DNA of 64,000 nucleotides from Desulfuromonadales bacterium (GCA_030145195.1 JAQYVY010000006.1:1-64000), one strand, 5' to 3'. Positions 1 through 11,057 are shown, numbered from the stretch's first letter. Numbers and translations: made by a program. The notes: generated by a model from the sequence alone, not told the origin.

Positions 1-204
1 CGCTGCTGAGGCGTAGGCCCTGCTTGCTACCATTTCTTCGGCGTAGCTGGCAACTTCTGCTGCCGGGCGCAAGTCATCTTTCTTCATGACGCTCGACGTG
101 CAGCCGCTGACAATCAGGGTCAGGCCGCAGATGATTGCGGCCATGACCCAGGTGAGACGGTATTTGCCAATGGTCATTTCGGTGTTGCTGAAGGGCTTTG
201 GCAT
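1..204 (-). CDS. lipoprotein of unknown function (3' end beyond window)
   Basis: The visible 68 codons begin with a short basic segment, then a hydrophobic stretch ending in LIVSGC, a good lipobox for signal peptidase II. The Cys would be lipidated and the protein anchored in a membrane facing the periplasm. The start at 204 lies 7 bases after the purC stop, which suggests translation from the same mRNA; a second in-frame ATG at 177 is also possible. The visible mature part is rich in Ala and Glu and probably helical. I do not recognise the family, and the C-terminal part is cut off by the window edge. Confidence 0.7.
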   Translation of the reverse strand, partial: MPKPFSNTEMTIGKYRLTWVMAAIICGLTLIVSGCTSSVMKKDDLRPAAEVASYAEEMVASRAYASAA

Positions 205-211
205 ATGCTCT

Positions 212-1105
212 TTATAGTTTGATTCCGGTTAGTTGGAAGAGCGCGTCCTGGTATTTCTTCGAGGTTTTGGCTACGATTTCGGCTGGCAGGGGCGGTGGTG
301 GTGCTTGCTTGTCCCAGTCGAGCGTCTCCAGATAGTCACGGACAAACTGCTTGTCGAAGCTCGGTTGCTGTCCGCCTGGCTGGTAGAGGTCTTTCGGCCA
401 GAAGCGTGAAGAATCGGGTGACAGCGCCTCGTCGATCCAGATCAGACTGCCGTCTGGCATGACACCGAATTCGAACTTGGTGTCAGCGATGATGATCCCT
501 TTGTCCCAGGCAAAATCGCGCGCGCGGCTGTAGATTTCCAGCGTGGTGTCGCGTACCTGTTCTGCCAGCTCTTGACCGCAGAGACGAACCGCCTCACTGA
601 AGGGGATGTTTTCATCGTGCTCGCCGAGTTCGGCTTTAGTCGAAGGCGTAAAGATCGGCTCTTTGAGGCAATCACTTTCCACTAGGCCTTGAGGCAGAGT
701 GATACCGCAGATACTGCCCTGTTGTTGATATTCTTTCCAACCTGAACCGGAAACGTAACCGCGAACGATGCACTCAACCGGCAGCGGTTTGGCTTTTTTA
801 ACCAGCATGCTGCGGCCTTCAAGCTGCTCGCGATAAACGTGAGTCTCGGCCGGGAAATCATCGACTGCAGTCGCGATAATGTGATTCGGGATGATGTCGG
901 CCATCAGGTTAAACCAGAAGATCGAAATTTGATTAAGGACCTGGCCCTTCTTCGGAATGCCTTCGTTCATGATCACATCAAAAGCTGAGAGGCGATCGGA
1001 AGTGACAATCAGCAGATGTTCACCAAGATCGTAAATGTCACGAACTTTGCCGCGGTTGACCATTTTCAAACCAGGGAGGTTGGATTCAAGGACAATATTA
1101 CTCAC
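212..1105 (-). CDS. purC: phosphoribosylaminoimidazole-succinocarboxamide synthase
   Basis: SAICAR synthetase joins aspartate to CAIR using ATP in cytoplasmic purine synthesis. The 297-residue protein is of the longer type. It has the N-terminal GKVRDIYD motif near residue 19, the SDRLSAFDV nucleotide-binding segment near 36, the ECIVRGY motif near 111, and the DTKFEFG and [13 protein letters not shown] motifs of the active site in the last third. The start is GTG, preceded by AGGAG at the end of the upstream foldase gene; only two bases separate the two reading frames, so they are probably co-translated. No other purine gene is nearby. Confidence 0.96.
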   Translation of the reverse strand: MSNIVLESNLPGLKMVNRGKVRDIYDLGEHLLIVTSDRLSAFDVIMNEGIPKKGQVLNQISIFWFNLMADIIPNHIIATAVDDFPAETHVYREQLEGRSMLVKKAKPLPVECIVRGYVSGSGWKEYQQQGSICGITLPQGLVESDCLKEPIFTPSTKAELGEHDENIPFSEAVRLCGQELAEQVRDTTLEIYSRARDFAWDKGIIIADTKFEFGVMPDGSLIWIDEALSPDSSRFWPKDLYQPGGQQPSFDKQFVRDYLETLDWDKQAPPPPLPAEIVAKTSKKYQDALFQLTGIKL

Positions 1106-1107
1106 GA

Positions 1108-3051
1108 TTATTTCTCCTGTTCGAGAAGAGCTTGAACGTTCGGGTAGATCTCAATCGTAGCTTCGCCACGCAATTCGTCAAGTCGCTTCTGAACCGCTGC
1201 GTCTTGCTCCCGGCTGAGAATGGTTTTTCGCAATTCTTCGCGCTTGGCTTCATCGAGTTGAGCCAAATCAGCGGCTGTGCGTTGCTTGATGCCAGCAATG
1301 ATAAAACGGTTCTGGATTTCGAATACCTGATCAATAACAGTTTGATCTTCGGTCAGGGCAAAAGTGGCGGTGGCCAGTTCTTCTGAAGTGCCGATGCGCG
1401 GCACGAAAGGACTGTAGGTGCGAGTGAAATCGCCCGTTTCTTCAAGCTCAAAACCGGCTTTCTTGGCTAGTTTTGTCAGCTTGCCACCCTCGCGAAGGTC
1501 GGCAAGCATTTTCTCGGAAGCAGCCCTGGCCAGCTTGACCGCTTCCAGAGACCGGTAAGCCGCAGTGGCCATATCTTTAACGTCAGCGAGCTCCGGAATA
1601 TGACTGGGCTGCCGTTCTTTCAGGCCGAACAGGATCACGCCGTCATCGGTGACGACCGGTTTGGCTAGAGTGTTCTCTTCGAGCAGGAGCGCCGCGTTGA
1701 TGATCTCTTCATTCCGGCCGATCCCGTCGATATAACCCTCACGGGAGAAGAGTCCTGATTCTTTTAATCCGAGTTCGTTGGATTCGGCAGCAGCCTGCAG
1801 ATCACCGGTTTTTCGGTTCATGTTGAAGGCGTCCATGGCTCTTTCGAAAGCGACCTGCTTGGACTTCTCGATTCTTAAGCCTTCTTTGACCTCGTCCATG
1901 GCATCTTCAAGCGAGCGGATGCCTGGTTCGGTATATTCTTCCAGCTTGATGATGTGGTATCCGAAAGTCGTCTCTACCAGTTCGCTGATGTCGCCTGGTT
2001 TCATGCTGAAGGCGGCTTTTTCAAAAGGCGCGACCATTGATCCGCGGGTAAAGTATCCCAAGCTGCCGCCGTTGACAGCGCTGGCCTTGTCATCTGAGTT
2101 GATGCGCGCCAGCTCTGAGAAGTCTTTGCCCGCTTTTGCTTCGGCAAGCAGCTTTTCGGCGAGCGCACGTTTCTTCTCTTTGGTTGTCTCGTCGGCCCCT
2201 TCCTCCAACTTGATCAAGATGTGGGAGGCTTTGGCCCGCTCCAGAATTTCGAAGCGGTCGAGATGACGGCGATGGAATTTTACCAGTTCGGATTCATCAA
2301 AGGTTACCTCTTCAAGGTAGCGATGTGGCTCAAACTGCAGATAGCGCAACGAGACCATGTCGGGTACGCGGAAGATTTCCTGGTTCTCGGCGAAATAGGC
2401 TTCTAACGCTTCGTCGCTGACTTTGACTTTTTTTTCGAAGGTCACCGGGGAGAGGCTGACGAAATTCAGGTTGACCTTTTCGTTGTTGTTGCGGAAGTCC
2501 ACTTCGATGTCTTCAGCGTTTACTGTGACGCTGGCTTGGAGCTGTTCCCTGACTCTGTTTGTCAGCAGTTCGGCGCGCTGCATCGCTTCAAACTGTTCGG
2601 CGGTGATGCGTTGATAGGAGAGGACTTCCAGATAGCGATCTTTGTTGAAGACACCATTCTGATGAAAGGCCTCGACCTTGGCAATGGCAGCGACCAGGTC
2701 TTTCTCGCTGACTTCGAAACTGAGCCGCGCGGCTTCTTCCTGCAGAAGGGTCTGGTCGATCAGGCTGTTGATCGATTTTTCCGCCAGCTTGAGCTGCCGC
2801 TCCAGAGCCGGAGTGAATTGGTCTTGGTAAACACTCTGGTATAGTTGGTAGAGGTTGCCGTAGGAAGCCTGGAAATCGTTGTAAGAGATGCTTTTGCCAT
2901 TGACTAAGGCAGCGTCTCCAGTGGGCAGGCTTTCGTTTGGGCCACCTGGTGCAGAAAGCATGGCGTAGCCGATCACAAAACTAAAAATGATAATGGCGAA
3001 GGCTAACTTGATGAAGATCGATTTCGATTTGTTGCGAACAATGTCAAGCAT
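1108..3051 (-). CDS. membrane-anchored SurA/PpiD-type peptidyl-prolyl isomerase
   Basis: The predicted 647-residue protein has one N-terminal membrane helix (about residues 10-30), a long SurA_N-type chaperone region, and a parvulin (PPIC) domain around residues 265-365 with the ASHILIK start, a GGSLGYF segment and a [10 protein letters not shown] end. This is the plan of PpiD, the inner-membrane foldase that meets proteins leaving the Sec channel. I chose the ATG at 3051, where GAGGAG lies 12 bases upstream, over an in-frame TTG at 3087. The gene leads a minus-strand unit with purC and a lipoprotein, divergent from mreB. Exact orthology to PpiD is likely but not proven. Confidence 0.85.
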   Translation of the reverse strand: MLDIVRNKSKSIFIKLAFAIIIFSFVIGYAMLSAPGGPNESLPTGDAALVNGKSISYNDFQASYGNLYQLYQSVYQDQFTPALERQLKLAEKSINSLIDQTLLQEEAARLSFEVSEKDLVAAIAKVEAFHQNGVFNKDRYLEVLSYQRITAEQFEAMQRAELLTNRVREQLQASVTVNAEDIEVDFRNNNEKVNLNFVSLSPVTFEKKVKVSDEALEAYFAENQEIFRVPDMVSLRYLQFEPHRYLEEVTFDESELVKFHRRHLDRFEILERAKASHILIKLEEGADETTKEKKRALAEKLLAEAKAGKDFSELARINSDDKASAVNGGSLGYFTRGSMVAPFEKAAFSMKPGDISELVETTFGYHIIKLEEYTEPGIRSLEDAMDEVKEGLRIEKSKQVAFERAMDAFNMNRKTGDLQAAAESNELGLKESGLFSREGYIDGIGRNEEIINAALLLEENTLAKPVVTDDGVILFGLKERQPSHIPELADVKDMATAAYRSLEAVKLARAASEKMLADLREGGKLTKLAKKAGFELEETGDFTRTYSPFVPRIGTSEELATATFALTEDQTVIDQVFEIQNRFIIAGIKQRTAADLAQLDEAKREELRKTILSREQDAAVQKRLDELRGEATIEIYPNVQALLEQEK

Positions 3052-3105
3052 GAGTTTATTCTTCTCCTCAAGGGAATTAAATGCCAATTTTAGGAATAGG
3101 GACGA

Positions 3106-3134
3106 ATGTTAGACAATCACCCTCTGAAATGCAA
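3106..3134 (-). promoter_or_regulatory. possible promoter of the foldase-purC unit
   Basis: On the minus strand TTGCAT and TAACAT, each 4 of 6 to the sigma-70 hexamers, are spaced 17 bp apart about 55 bases before the foldase start. The matches are only moderate. Confidence 0.35.
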
Positions 3135-3239
3135 CAGTTTTTCCTTTTCAGCCTTGAAAACGGAGGGTGCTTTTGCTAGTGTTAACAACATTTTCCTGGT
3201 GGTGGTTTTCTGCTATCAGACTAAAAGGAGTTTCGGTAA

Positions 3240-4307
<1,068 letters not shown>

Positions 4308-4363
4308 GCCGAATCGGTTCGGGGTTGCCCGGTGCAGCCATGCAGCAGTTTGATTGACTCCTT

Positions 4364-4391
4364 AAAGAGGGCCTTACGCCCTCTTTTTTTC
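4364..4391 (+). terminator. intrinsic terminator between mreB and mreC
   Basis: AGAGGGC and GCCCTCT form a perfect 7-bp stem with a 5-base loop, followed by seven T. It lies 57 bases after mreB and before mreC in the same direction, so partial read-through would set the MreB to MreC ratio. Confidence 0.88.
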
Positions 4392-4404
4392 TTGGGTGTT
4401 GTTG

Positions 4405-5223
4405 ATGTGGGATTGGTGGCGTAAAAATCGTCCGCTGGTACTTGGTTGCGTGCTGCTGCTGACGGCTCTGCTCTGGTATTCTGTCAGTTTGAAACGGCAG
4501 GACGAAACGAGCTTTTTCGAGAATCTGGTGTTGCGCGCGACCGGGCCGGTACAGGTCGGACTTAATCGCCTGATCGGCGGTGCCGCCGATATCTGGGACC
4601 ATTACCTTTATTTGGTTGATACGGTAGATGACAACCAGTTACTCCTCGAAGAAAATCGCAGACTGAATGCCGAGTTGGTGCGTAGCGACGAGGTTCGACT
4701 GGAGAATCAGCGTTTGCACCTGCTGCTCGATTTCAAGGAGACTCAGGAAATCGCCACCTTGCCAGCGCGCGTGATTGCCGAAGATGCTTCAAGCTGGTTT
4801 CGTACTGTGACCATCGATAAGGGTGGCGAACACGGTGTGACTGAAGGCATGCCGGTGGTTGTGGCCGAGGGGGTGGTTGGTCGCGTGGTGCGCAGCAGTC
4901 CAAGGTTTTCGCGGGTTTTGCTGGTCACTGATGCCTCATCAGCGGTCGCTTCGCTGCTTCAGGGTAACCGTGCACGCGGGGTCTGTCGTGGCCAAGGGGA
5001 ACTGTTGGTGTTTGACTTTGTCCTCCGTCAGGAGGATGTCAACGTCGGGGATAGGGTGGTGACCAGCGGCATGGGCGGGGTCTTCCCCAAGGGCTTGGTG
5101 ATTGGCGAAGTTAATACGGTCGATCGTCAAGAATTCGGGCTCTTTCAGGTTGTTTCCGTGAGGTCTGCGGTCGACTTTTCGCATCTGGAAGAGGTCCTGG
5201 TGCTTCTGCGGGGTCGGCAATGA
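4405..5223 (+). CDS. mreC: rod-shape-determining protein MreC
   Basis: MreC is a bitopic inner-membrane protein whose periplasmic beta domains bind PBP2 and link it to MreB. The protein has one membrane helix near residues 10-28, a coiled coil (about 65-110, with an EENRRL heptad pattern) and the beta-barrel region with repeated G-V-x-G motifs (SSWFRTVTIDKG, GVVGRV, TSGMGGVFPKGL). Length of about 272 residues is typical. I prefer the ATG at 4405; an in-frame GTG at 4396 would add three residues. The Shine-Dalgarno is weak. The stop overlaps the mreD start by 4 bases. Confidence 0.95.
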   Translation: MWDWWRKNRPLVLGCVLLLTALLWYSVSLKRQDETSFFENLVLRATGPVQVGLNRLIGGAADIWDHYLYLVDTVDDNQLLLEENRRLNAELVRSDEVRLENQRLHLLLDFKETQEIATLPARVIAEDASSWFRTVTIDKGGEHGVTEGMPVVVAEGVVGRVVRSSPRFSRVLLVTDASSAVASLLQGNRARGVCRGQGELLVFDFVLRQEDVNVGDRVVTSGMGGVFPKGLVIGEVNTVDRQEFGLFQVVSVRSAVDFSHLEEVLVLLRGRQ

Positions 5224-5756
5224 ATCGGACCCTGTTCTATCTTGTTCTGGCGGGCGTTGCTGTTATCCTGCAGACGCTGCTGCTACCGTTGGTGATGCCG
5301 GGACATTATAAACCGGACCTGATTCTGATTCTGGTTGTTTATCTCGGCCTGCATGAAGATCCTTGGCGCGGAGGTCTCCTGGTTTACTTGATGGGATGTT
5401 GCTTTGATGGGGTCGCTGGCACCTTCCCTGGGTTGAGTGGCTTTTTTCTGTTGGGGCTTTTTCTGGCAGTGCGCGGCATCGTCACTCGGGTCAATACCGA
5501 GAGCTCACCGCTGCTGCTGTTGCTGGTGTTCGCCGGGACGGTGCTTCAAGTCTTTCTGATCGCCTTTGCTCTCGATTTTTTCAGCCGGACCGCAGGCCTC
5601 TGGCCGCAAATTCTTCGTCAGCTTCCGCTGCAACTCCTCCTCAATATCTTGGCCGCCTTTGTTCTGCTGCGGTTGACCGTCCGATTACAGCGTATCTTTA
5701 TTCCCAGACGCGATCTCCCCGGTTTGCGTAAACTCGATAGCCGCTATGAGTCTTAA
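5220..5756 (+). CDS. mreD: rod-shape-determining protein MreD
   Basis: MreD is a small polytopic membrane protein of the elongasome. The 178-residue product is very hydrophobic, with about five or six membrane segments and the PDLILILVVYLGL segment typical of the family near residue 35. It starts inside the last codons of mreC (ATGA overlap) and its own last 11 bases overlap mrdA, so the three are translationally coupled. Confidence 0.92.
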   Translation: MNRTLFYLVLAGVAVILQTLLLPLVMPGHYKPDLILILVVYLGLHEDPWRGGLLVYLMGCCFDGVAGTFPGLSGFFLLGLFLAVRGIVTRVNTESSPLLLLLVFAGTVLQVFLIAFALDFFSRTAGLWPQILRQLPLQLLLNILAAFVLLRLTVRLQRIFIPRRDLPGLRKLDSRYES

Positions 5757-7620
5757 CCCGGCCCCGGAAGAAACTCCCGGCCTACGCCGCCGGTTTATCA
5801 TCTCTTCGCTGATTGTTGTTACGGTTTTCGGTATCCTGTCCTTGCGACTGTGGTCCCTGCAAGTACTTGGTGTCGACCATTATCGCGACCTTTCGGAGCG
5901 TAACCGGATTCGTTATGTGGCGATTCAGCCGCCGCGCGGCGCTGTTTTTGATCGGCACGGCCAGCTGCTGGTTGATAACCGTCCGGCTTTTTCTGTCTCG
6001 GCCTTGCGTCAGCAAGTTGGTGATCGTAAACAGCTCTTTGCTAACCTGTCAGTTTTGCTTGGTGTCGAGGTTGAGGCGTTGGAGGAGCGGTGGCGAAAAG
6101 GGCAAGGCCTGCCGCGTTATCGACCCCTGCCACTGCTTGAAGATGTTGGCCGCGAAGCGATGGAAAAAGTTCAGGAGAATTCCATTGATCTGCCAGGGAT
6201 CCTGGTCGAGGTGAAGCCGCTTCGGGCTTATCCCCAAGGTGATGTGGCCGCCCACTTGTTCGGTTATCTCGGCGAGGTGACCGAAGAGGATTTGCGGAAG
6301 ACGGATTTCGCAAATTATCGCTCTGGGGAGATGATTGGCAAGACCGGCTTGGAACGTCTGTTTGAACAAAAACTGCGCGGTCAGGCGGGACTGAAACGAA
6401 TCGAAGTGAATGTCCGGGGCAGAGAACTTCGTCAGGTCACAACTCGTAACCCGTTACCGGGGAATCAGCTCTATTTGACGATTGATACCACTCTTCAACT
6501 GGCCGCCGAAAAAGCTCTTGCTGACAAAGCTGGTGCTGTCGTCGCGCTTGATGTCAATACCGGAGAAATCCTGGCCTTTGTGAGTCGACCGACCTTCGAT
6601 CCCGCCTGGTTTGCGCGCGGGGTTACGAATGAGGAATGGCGTGACTTGATCGAAAACCCGCAGCACCCGATGACCAACAAGGTTCTGCGCGGTCAGTACC
6701 CACCCGGATCAACTTTTAAGATGGTTGTGGCTTTGGCGGCTCTGGAAGCCGGTACGGTGAAACCATCGACTAAATTTCAGTGCGATGGCAGCTTCAAGCT
6801 TGGCAGCTATGAGTATCGCTGTTGGAAAAAAAGGGGCCATGGCTCCGTCGATTTGCATAAAGCGATTAAAGAAAGTTGTGATGTCTGGTTCTACCGGGTT
6901 GGTCTTGAGACCGGTATTGATCAGATCGCCAGTGCTGCGCAGCGCTTTGGCCTCGGGCAAACGACGGGCTTTCCTTTCGGTGGGGAGCGTTCGGGATTGA
7001 TCCCAACTCGGAGCTGGAAGAAGAAACGTTTCGGCACCAGCTGGTACGATGGTGAAACGGTGATCTCCTCAATCGGCCAGGGCTTTGTTCTGACCACCCC
7101 GATACAGCTGGCGTCAATGACGGCAGCCCTGGCCAATGGTGGCACCGTCTGGAAGCCGCAGATCGTCCAGAAAGTCGTAGACCTCGAGGGCGACACGGAG
7201 TGGATGCTCAAGCCGGAAAAGCTCATGGAAACTGCCTGGTCCGCGGAATCACTGAAGGCGGTTCAAACGGCCATGGCGTCGGTGGTTAATGATGTCGGCG
7301 GCACCGCCTGGCGCAGTCGCCTGGAAAAGGTCCGGTTTGCTGGCAAGACGGGTACGGCCCAGGTCGTCCGTCGAAAGTCTGACGAAGAGGAAGAGGCCGA
7401 GCAGGCCGGGGACGAGGTTCCCTATCAATACAGGGATCACGCGCTCTTTGTCTCCTATGCCCCGACAGATAGTCCCCAGATAGCCGTCGCGGTGGTTGTT
7501 GAACACGGTGGTCATGGTTCAAGCGTCGCCGCTCCTGTTGCCAAGGCCGTGTATGAGGCTTATTTTGCCGAAAAAACTGAACATAACGATACGGGGCGAC
7601 AAGTCGCTTCCGGAGATTGA
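5746..7620 (+). CDS. mrdA: penicillin-binding protein 2, elongation transpeptidase
   Basis: PBP2 crosslinks new peptidoglycan during side-wall growth. The 624-residue protein has a short cytoplasmic tail, one membrane helix near residues 17-37, a pedestal domain starting with the RNRIRYVAIQPPRG motif, and the transpeptidase domain. The catalytic Ser-x-x-Lys is STFK near residue 322 and the KTG box (KTGTAQ) is near 533, just before an acidic insert rich in Glu. It sits between mreD and rodA, its partner glycosyltransferase, whose start is 3 bases after its stop. Confidence 0.96.
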   Translation: MSLNPAPEETPGLRRRFIISSLIVVTVFGILSLRLWSLQVLGVDHYRDLSERNRIRYVAIQPPRGAVFDRHGQLLVDNRPAFSVSALRQQVGDRKQLFANLSVLLGVEVEALEERWRKGQGLPRYRPLPLLEDVGREAMEKVQENSIDLPGILVEVKPLRAYPQGDVAAHLFGYLGEVTEEDLRKTDFANYRSGEMIGKTGLERLFEQKLRGQAGLKRIEVNVRGRELRQVTTRNPLPGNQLYLTIDTTLQLAAEKALADKAGAVVALDVNTGEILAFVSRPTFDPAWFARGVTNEEWRDLIENPQHPMTNKVLRGQYPPGSTFKMVVALAALEAGTVKPSTKFQCDGSFKLGSYEYRCWKKRGHGSVDLHKAIKESCDVWFYRVGLETGIDQIASAAQRFGLGQTTGFPFGGERSGLIPTRSWKKKRFGTSWYDGETVISSIGQGFVLTTPIQLASMTAALANGGTVWKPQIVQKVVDLEGDTEWMLKPEKLMETAWSAESLKAVQTAMASVVNDVGGTAWRSRLEKVRFAGKTGTAQVVRRKSDEEEEAEQAGDEVPYQYRDHALFVSYAPTDSPQIAVAVVVEHGGHGSSVAAPVAKAVYEAYFAEKTEHNDTGRQVASGD

Positions 7621-7623
7621 TCG

Positions 7624-8721
7624 ATGTTTGATAGACGTCTGATTACACATTTCGACTGGACTTATCTGTTGTTAATTCTCCTGGTTTCCGGGATCGGGAT
7701 TGCGAACCTCTACAGCGCGACGTCCTCCTGGACTACGGCGGCTCAACCGGTCTATCTCAAGCAATGTTACTGGCTGGGTCTCGGCCTTCTGATTGTTTTT
7801 ATCGTCTGCCTTTTCGATTACCGGCATCTGGAATATTTCAGTTTCCCATTGTATGGGGGCAACCTGTTTTTGTTGTTGCTGGTCCTGTTTATTGGTCGAA
7901 CCAGCATGGGGGCGACTCGATGGATCAGCCTGGGAGGGTTTAACGTCCAGCCGAGTGAAATTATGAAGATTGTGATTATTATCACTTTGGCGCGTTACTT
8001 CAGTGAGAAAGCCCGGGTGATTGGTTTCTCGCTGTCAGAGTTGATTATCCCCGCTCTGATTCTCGGCGTACCCGCCCTGATGATTATGAAACAGCCGGAT
8101 CTTGGAACCGCGATGTTGGTGCTTTTTATCGGTGGGACCATGGCGCTCTTCGCCGGGGTGCAGCGCTCGGCTTTTCTCTTTGTGGCCGCATCCGGGCTGC
8201 TGGCTGCTATTGGTGGCTGGTTTTTACTGCACGATTATCAGAAGGGCCGCATTTTAACTTTTCTCAATCCTGAGCGAGATCCCCTCGGCGCTGGCTACCA
8301 TATCATTCAATCGAAAATTGCTGTTGGCAGCGGTGGCTTAAATGGCCTCGGGTTTATGAAAGGAACCCAGTCCCAGCTTTCTTTTTTGCCGGAGCGGCAC
8401 ACTGATTTTGCCTTTTCTGTGTTTGCCGAGGAATGGGGGCTCACCGGTGGCCTGGTGTTGCTTGCCATCTACTGTTTGATTGTCATCTGGGGCCTGCATA
8501 TTGCGCTGCGTTCCAACGATCGTTTCGGTATGTTCCTGGCTGTTGGTGTCTCCGCCATGCTCTTCTGGCACATCGTGGTCAACCTTGGGATGGTGATCGG
8601 CCTCTTGCCGGTCGTCGGTGTACCCCTGCCGCTGTTCTCTTACGGGGGAACCAGCATGGTCACAACTATGACTGGGGTCGGATTGCTACTGAATGTGAGT
8701 ATGCGCCGATTTATCTTTTAA
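7624..8721 (+). CDS. rodA: rod-shape-determining SEDS glycosyltransferase RodA
   Basis: RodA polymerises lipid II into glycan strands together with PBP2. The 365-residue protein has about ten membrane segments and SEDS motifs: RWISLGGFNVQPSE near residue 99, KQPDLGTA near 157, a GAGYH segment near 222 and the PLFSYGGTS motif close to the C terminus. GGAG lies 8 bases before the ATG. It is the last gene of the rod operon and is followed at once by a terminator. Confidence 0.96.
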   Translation: MFDRRLITHFDWTYLLLILLVSGIGIANLYSATSSWTTAAQPVYLKQCYWLGLGLLIVFIVCLFDYRHLEYFSFPLYGGNLFLLLLVLFIGRTSMGATRWISLGGFNVQPSEIMKIVIIITLARYFSEKARVIGFSLSELIIPALILGVPALMIMKQPDLGTAMLVLFIGGTMALFAGVQRSAFLFVAASGLLAAIGGWFLLHDYQKGRILTFLNPERDPLGAGYHIIQSKIAVGSGGLNGLGFMKGTQSQLSFLPERHTDFAFSVFAEEWGLTGGLVLLAIYCLIVIWGLHIALRSNDRFGMFLAVGVSAMLFWHIVVNLGMVIGLLPVVGVPLPLFSYGGTSMVTTMTGVGLLLNVSMRRFIF

Positions 8722-8724
8722 CTG

Positions 8725-8764
8725 AAAGACCCGCTATGAGCTGTAGTGTCACAGGTCTTTTTTT
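8725..8764 (+). terminator. terminator of the rod-shape operon
   Basis: AAAGACC (8725-8731) and GGTCTTT (8754-8760) pair around a 22-base loop and are followed by a T run. The loop is long, but the position 3 bases after the rodA stop fits. Confidence 0.65.
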
Positions 8765-8827
8765 AAGCGCCTGGCTTACTGCCCTTAACTTTTTTCTGCT
8801 ATACTTACCTCTCCTTGAGGTGAAGAG

Positions 8828-9889
8828 ATGGAACTCCACAAAGCGCAATTCTGGAATAAGCTCGACGATACCAAGGTGCAGTGTCAGCTCTGCCGGTTTC
8901 ATTGTGTGATTGCCCCCGGTCGCCGCGGTCGTTGCGGTGTGCGCGAAAACCGTGAAGGCGAACTCTATACCCTGGTTTACGGCCGGACCATCGCCGAAAA
9001 TGTCGATCCGATTGAAAAGAAGCCTTTGTTCCACTTCCTGCCCGGTTCTCGCAGCCTGTCGATAGCGACGGTTGGCTGTAATCTGCATTGTCTGCATTGC
9101 CAAAACTCCGATATTTCCCAATGGCCGCAGCAGCGCGAGGGCATTCCCGGCACCGAGCTGACACCCGCGGCCCTGGTACAAGGGGCTCTCAGTCGCGATT
9201 GTGCCAGCATCTCTTATACCTACACCGAACCCACAATCTTTTTCGAGTATGCCTACGATACGGCCGTGTTGGCCCATGCGGCTGGAATCAAGAATGTGTT
9301 CGTTTCCAACGGCTACACCACGACCGCGGCTTTAGAGAAGATTGCCCCTTATCTCGATGCGGCAAATGTTGATCTCAAGGGTTTTGACGATGCGGCCTAC
9401 CGTAAGGTGACCGGGGCCTCGCTACAGGGAGTGCTCGATTGTTTACGCGATTACGTGCGGCTGGGTATCTGGCTGGAAGTGACGACACTGGTGATCCCGG
9501 GACACAACGACAGCGATCAGGAATTGCGTCAGATTGCTGAATTTATTGCGACCGAGCTGGGCAAACAGGTGCCTTGGCATGTCACGGCTTTTTATCCTGC
9601 TTATAAGATGTTGGACACGCCGGCAACGTCTGCCGAAACTTTACTGCGGGCCAGAAGCATCGGCCGCAGCGCCGGGCTGGATTATGTCTATCTCGGCAAT
9701 GTCGCTTCTGCTGGCGGCGAGGATACCCTGTGCCCCGGTTGCGGTGCGACGATTATTCGCCGTCGCTCGATGCAGATGTTGGAGGTCAACATGACGGGTA
9801 ATCACTGTGATTTTTGTCAGTACGAAGTGGCTGGGGTTGGGCTTGGTGGTGACAGGGGGAAGGGGCTGGAGGGTCCGAAGGTCAATTGA
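8828..9889 (+). CDS. amrS: AmmeMemoRadiSam-system radical SAM enzyme
   Basis: This 353-residue protein matches the AmrS/PflA-like radical SAM family that travels with AMMECR1 and Memo homologues. Upstream Cys pairs (CQLCRFHC, near residue 18) precede the radical SAM motif CNLHCLHC near 82, which holds the [4Fe-4S] cluster that cleaves S-adenosylmethionine. The C terminus carries CPGCG and CDFC, a likely zinc or second Fe-S site. AmrB and AmrA homologues are not in the window, so the trio name rests on family resemblance only. GAGGTGAAGAG lies just before the ATG. The substrate is unknown. Confidence 0.85.
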   Translation: MELHKAQFWNKLDDTKVQCQLCRFHCVIAPGRRGRCGVRENREGELYTLVYGRTIAENVDPIEKKPLFHFLPGSRSLSIATVGCNLHCLHCQNSDISQWPQQREGIPGTELTPAALVQGALSRDCASISYTYTEPTIFFEYAYDTAVLAHAAGIKNVFVSNGYTTTAALEKIAPYLDAANVDLKGFDDAAYRKVTGASLQGVLDCLRDYVRLGIWLEVTTLVIPGHNDSDQELRQIAEFIATELGKQVPWHVTAFYPAYKMLDTPATSAETLLRARSIGRSAGLDYVYLGNVASAGGEDTLCPGCGATIIRRRSMQMLEVNMTGNHCDFCQYEVAGVGLGGDRGKGLEGPKVN

Positions 9890-9967
9890 CTTGTTTTGAA
9901 CTGACCAGAGACTCTCTTCATCTATTCAATTGCATTCCAGAAGCACCCTCGCTAACATCCCACTACT

Positions 9968-10777
9968 ATGACGATTGATTCCCTTGAATACCTCATGGAG
10001 GATCCGGAGGAGATTGCGCGCCTGGAGCGCAAGACCGATCCTGAGGCGGTGCTGCGACAGGCCCGCTGGGCTGGCTTGACTGCTGGGATGCGGGTCGCTG
10101 ATATTGGCTGCGGACCGGGATTGACCTCCAGCCTGCTCTGTGACGAAGTTCAGCCCGCTGGTGAGGTGGTGGGGCTCGATTTTTCTGCCAGCAGAATCAG
10201 CCATGCACAGAGGCAATACCAGCGTGACGGGCTTTCTTTTTGCCAGCGAAGTTTTTTTGATTCTCTTGTTGATTTAGGCCGATTTGATTTTGTCTGGGCC
10301 CGATTTGTCTTTGAGTTCCACCGCACTCGTGCAACCCAACTGGTGGAAAATCTCAACCGCCTAGTGTGTTCTGGCGGCGTCCTTTGTCTGATTGATCTGG
10401 ACTACAACTGCCTCAGCCATGCCGGCTTGCCGGAACGGTTGGATTTGACGATTCAGGATGTTGTTGCCTGTCTTGAAGATAAAGCTGATTTCGACCCTCA
10501 TGCTGGCCGCAAGTTGTATGGCCATCTGTTCGATCTCGGATATACGGAGATTAAGGTTGAGGTGACCGGTCATCATCTGGTCTACGGTGCTCTCAATGAA
10601 GCCGAGCGCTACAATTGGGAACGAAAGGTGCTGGTGGCGGCCAGACGCTCAGGCTGTGACTTTACCCGTTACGCTGGTGGCTTTGAGGAGTTTGCCGCGG
10701 AGTTTGCGAGTTCGTTTCAGGATCCTCGCCGGTTTACTTACTCACCATTGATTGCCTGCTGTGGGCAGAAGCCGTAA
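9968..10777 (+). CDS. class I SAM-dependent methyltransferase
   Basis: The 269-residue protein has the Rossmann methyltransferase motif I as VADIGCGPG near residue 42, followed by GLDFSASRI (motif II, acidic residue binding the ribose) near 68 and the motif IV region FDFVWARFVFEF near 101. This is the Methyltransf_11/25 type. The substrate cannot be told from the sequence. It stands alone between amrS and a minus-strand operon. Confidence 0.85.
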   Translation: MTIDSLEYLMEDPEEIARLERKTDPEAVLRQARWAGLTAGMRVADIGCGPGLTSSLLCDEVQPAGEVVGLDFSASRISHAQRQYQRDGLSFCQRSFFDSLVDLGRFDFVWARFVFEFHRTRATQLVENLNRLVCSGGVLCLIDLDYNCLSHAGLPERLDLTIQDVVACLEDKADFDPHAGRKLYGHLFDLGYTEIKVEVTGHHLVYGALNEAERYNWERKVLVAARRSGCDFTRYAGGFEEFAAEFASSFQDPRRFTYSPLIACCGQKP

Positions 10778-10828
10778 GGGCTTTGAATCCTGTAGGCCAA
10801 GCTGAAACGGACCTATAACCCAAAACAG

Positions 10829-10949
10829 GTTTAACGCAGAGTCGCTAAGGACGCAAAGGGAAGACTAATGATTTCTGAGGTAATACTTTGATTCTGCCCT
10901 TTCATCTCTGCGTCTCTGCGTCTCTGCGTCTCTGCGTCTTAGCGTTAAA
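10829..10949. repeat. inverted intergenic repeat with TCTCTGCG tandem
   Basis: A left arm (TTAACGCAGAGTCGCTAAG, then GACGCAAAG) at 10831-10859 faces a right arm at 10905-10949 made of four perfect copies of TCTCTGCG followed by TCTTAGCGTTAAAG. The arms are imperfect inverted copies and could fold into a large hairpin between the methyltransferase and the convergent HD-GYP gene. Related arms occur near 55.4 and 57.9 kb. Confidence 0.8.
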
Positions 10950-11057
10950 GAATGGTTTTATTTGTCTTTGCCTTTGTCTTGGTTGTAGACCCGAAATAAA
11001 ATGGGCCTGGAAACGAATCTGTTCCAAGCCCGCTTTGGTTTGTTTGCCAGGAAGCAA

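Noticed and set aside
10831-10870. Possible c-di-GMP (GEMM) riboswitch because of GGACGCAAAG
   Set aside because: The rest of the riboswitch core is absent, it is downstream of a gene rather than upstream, and the motif is explained by the repeat family.
10905-10936. TCTCTGCG tandem as CRISPR or direct-repeat att site
   Set aside because: The 8-bp unit has no spacers and belongs to a larger inverted repeat family.
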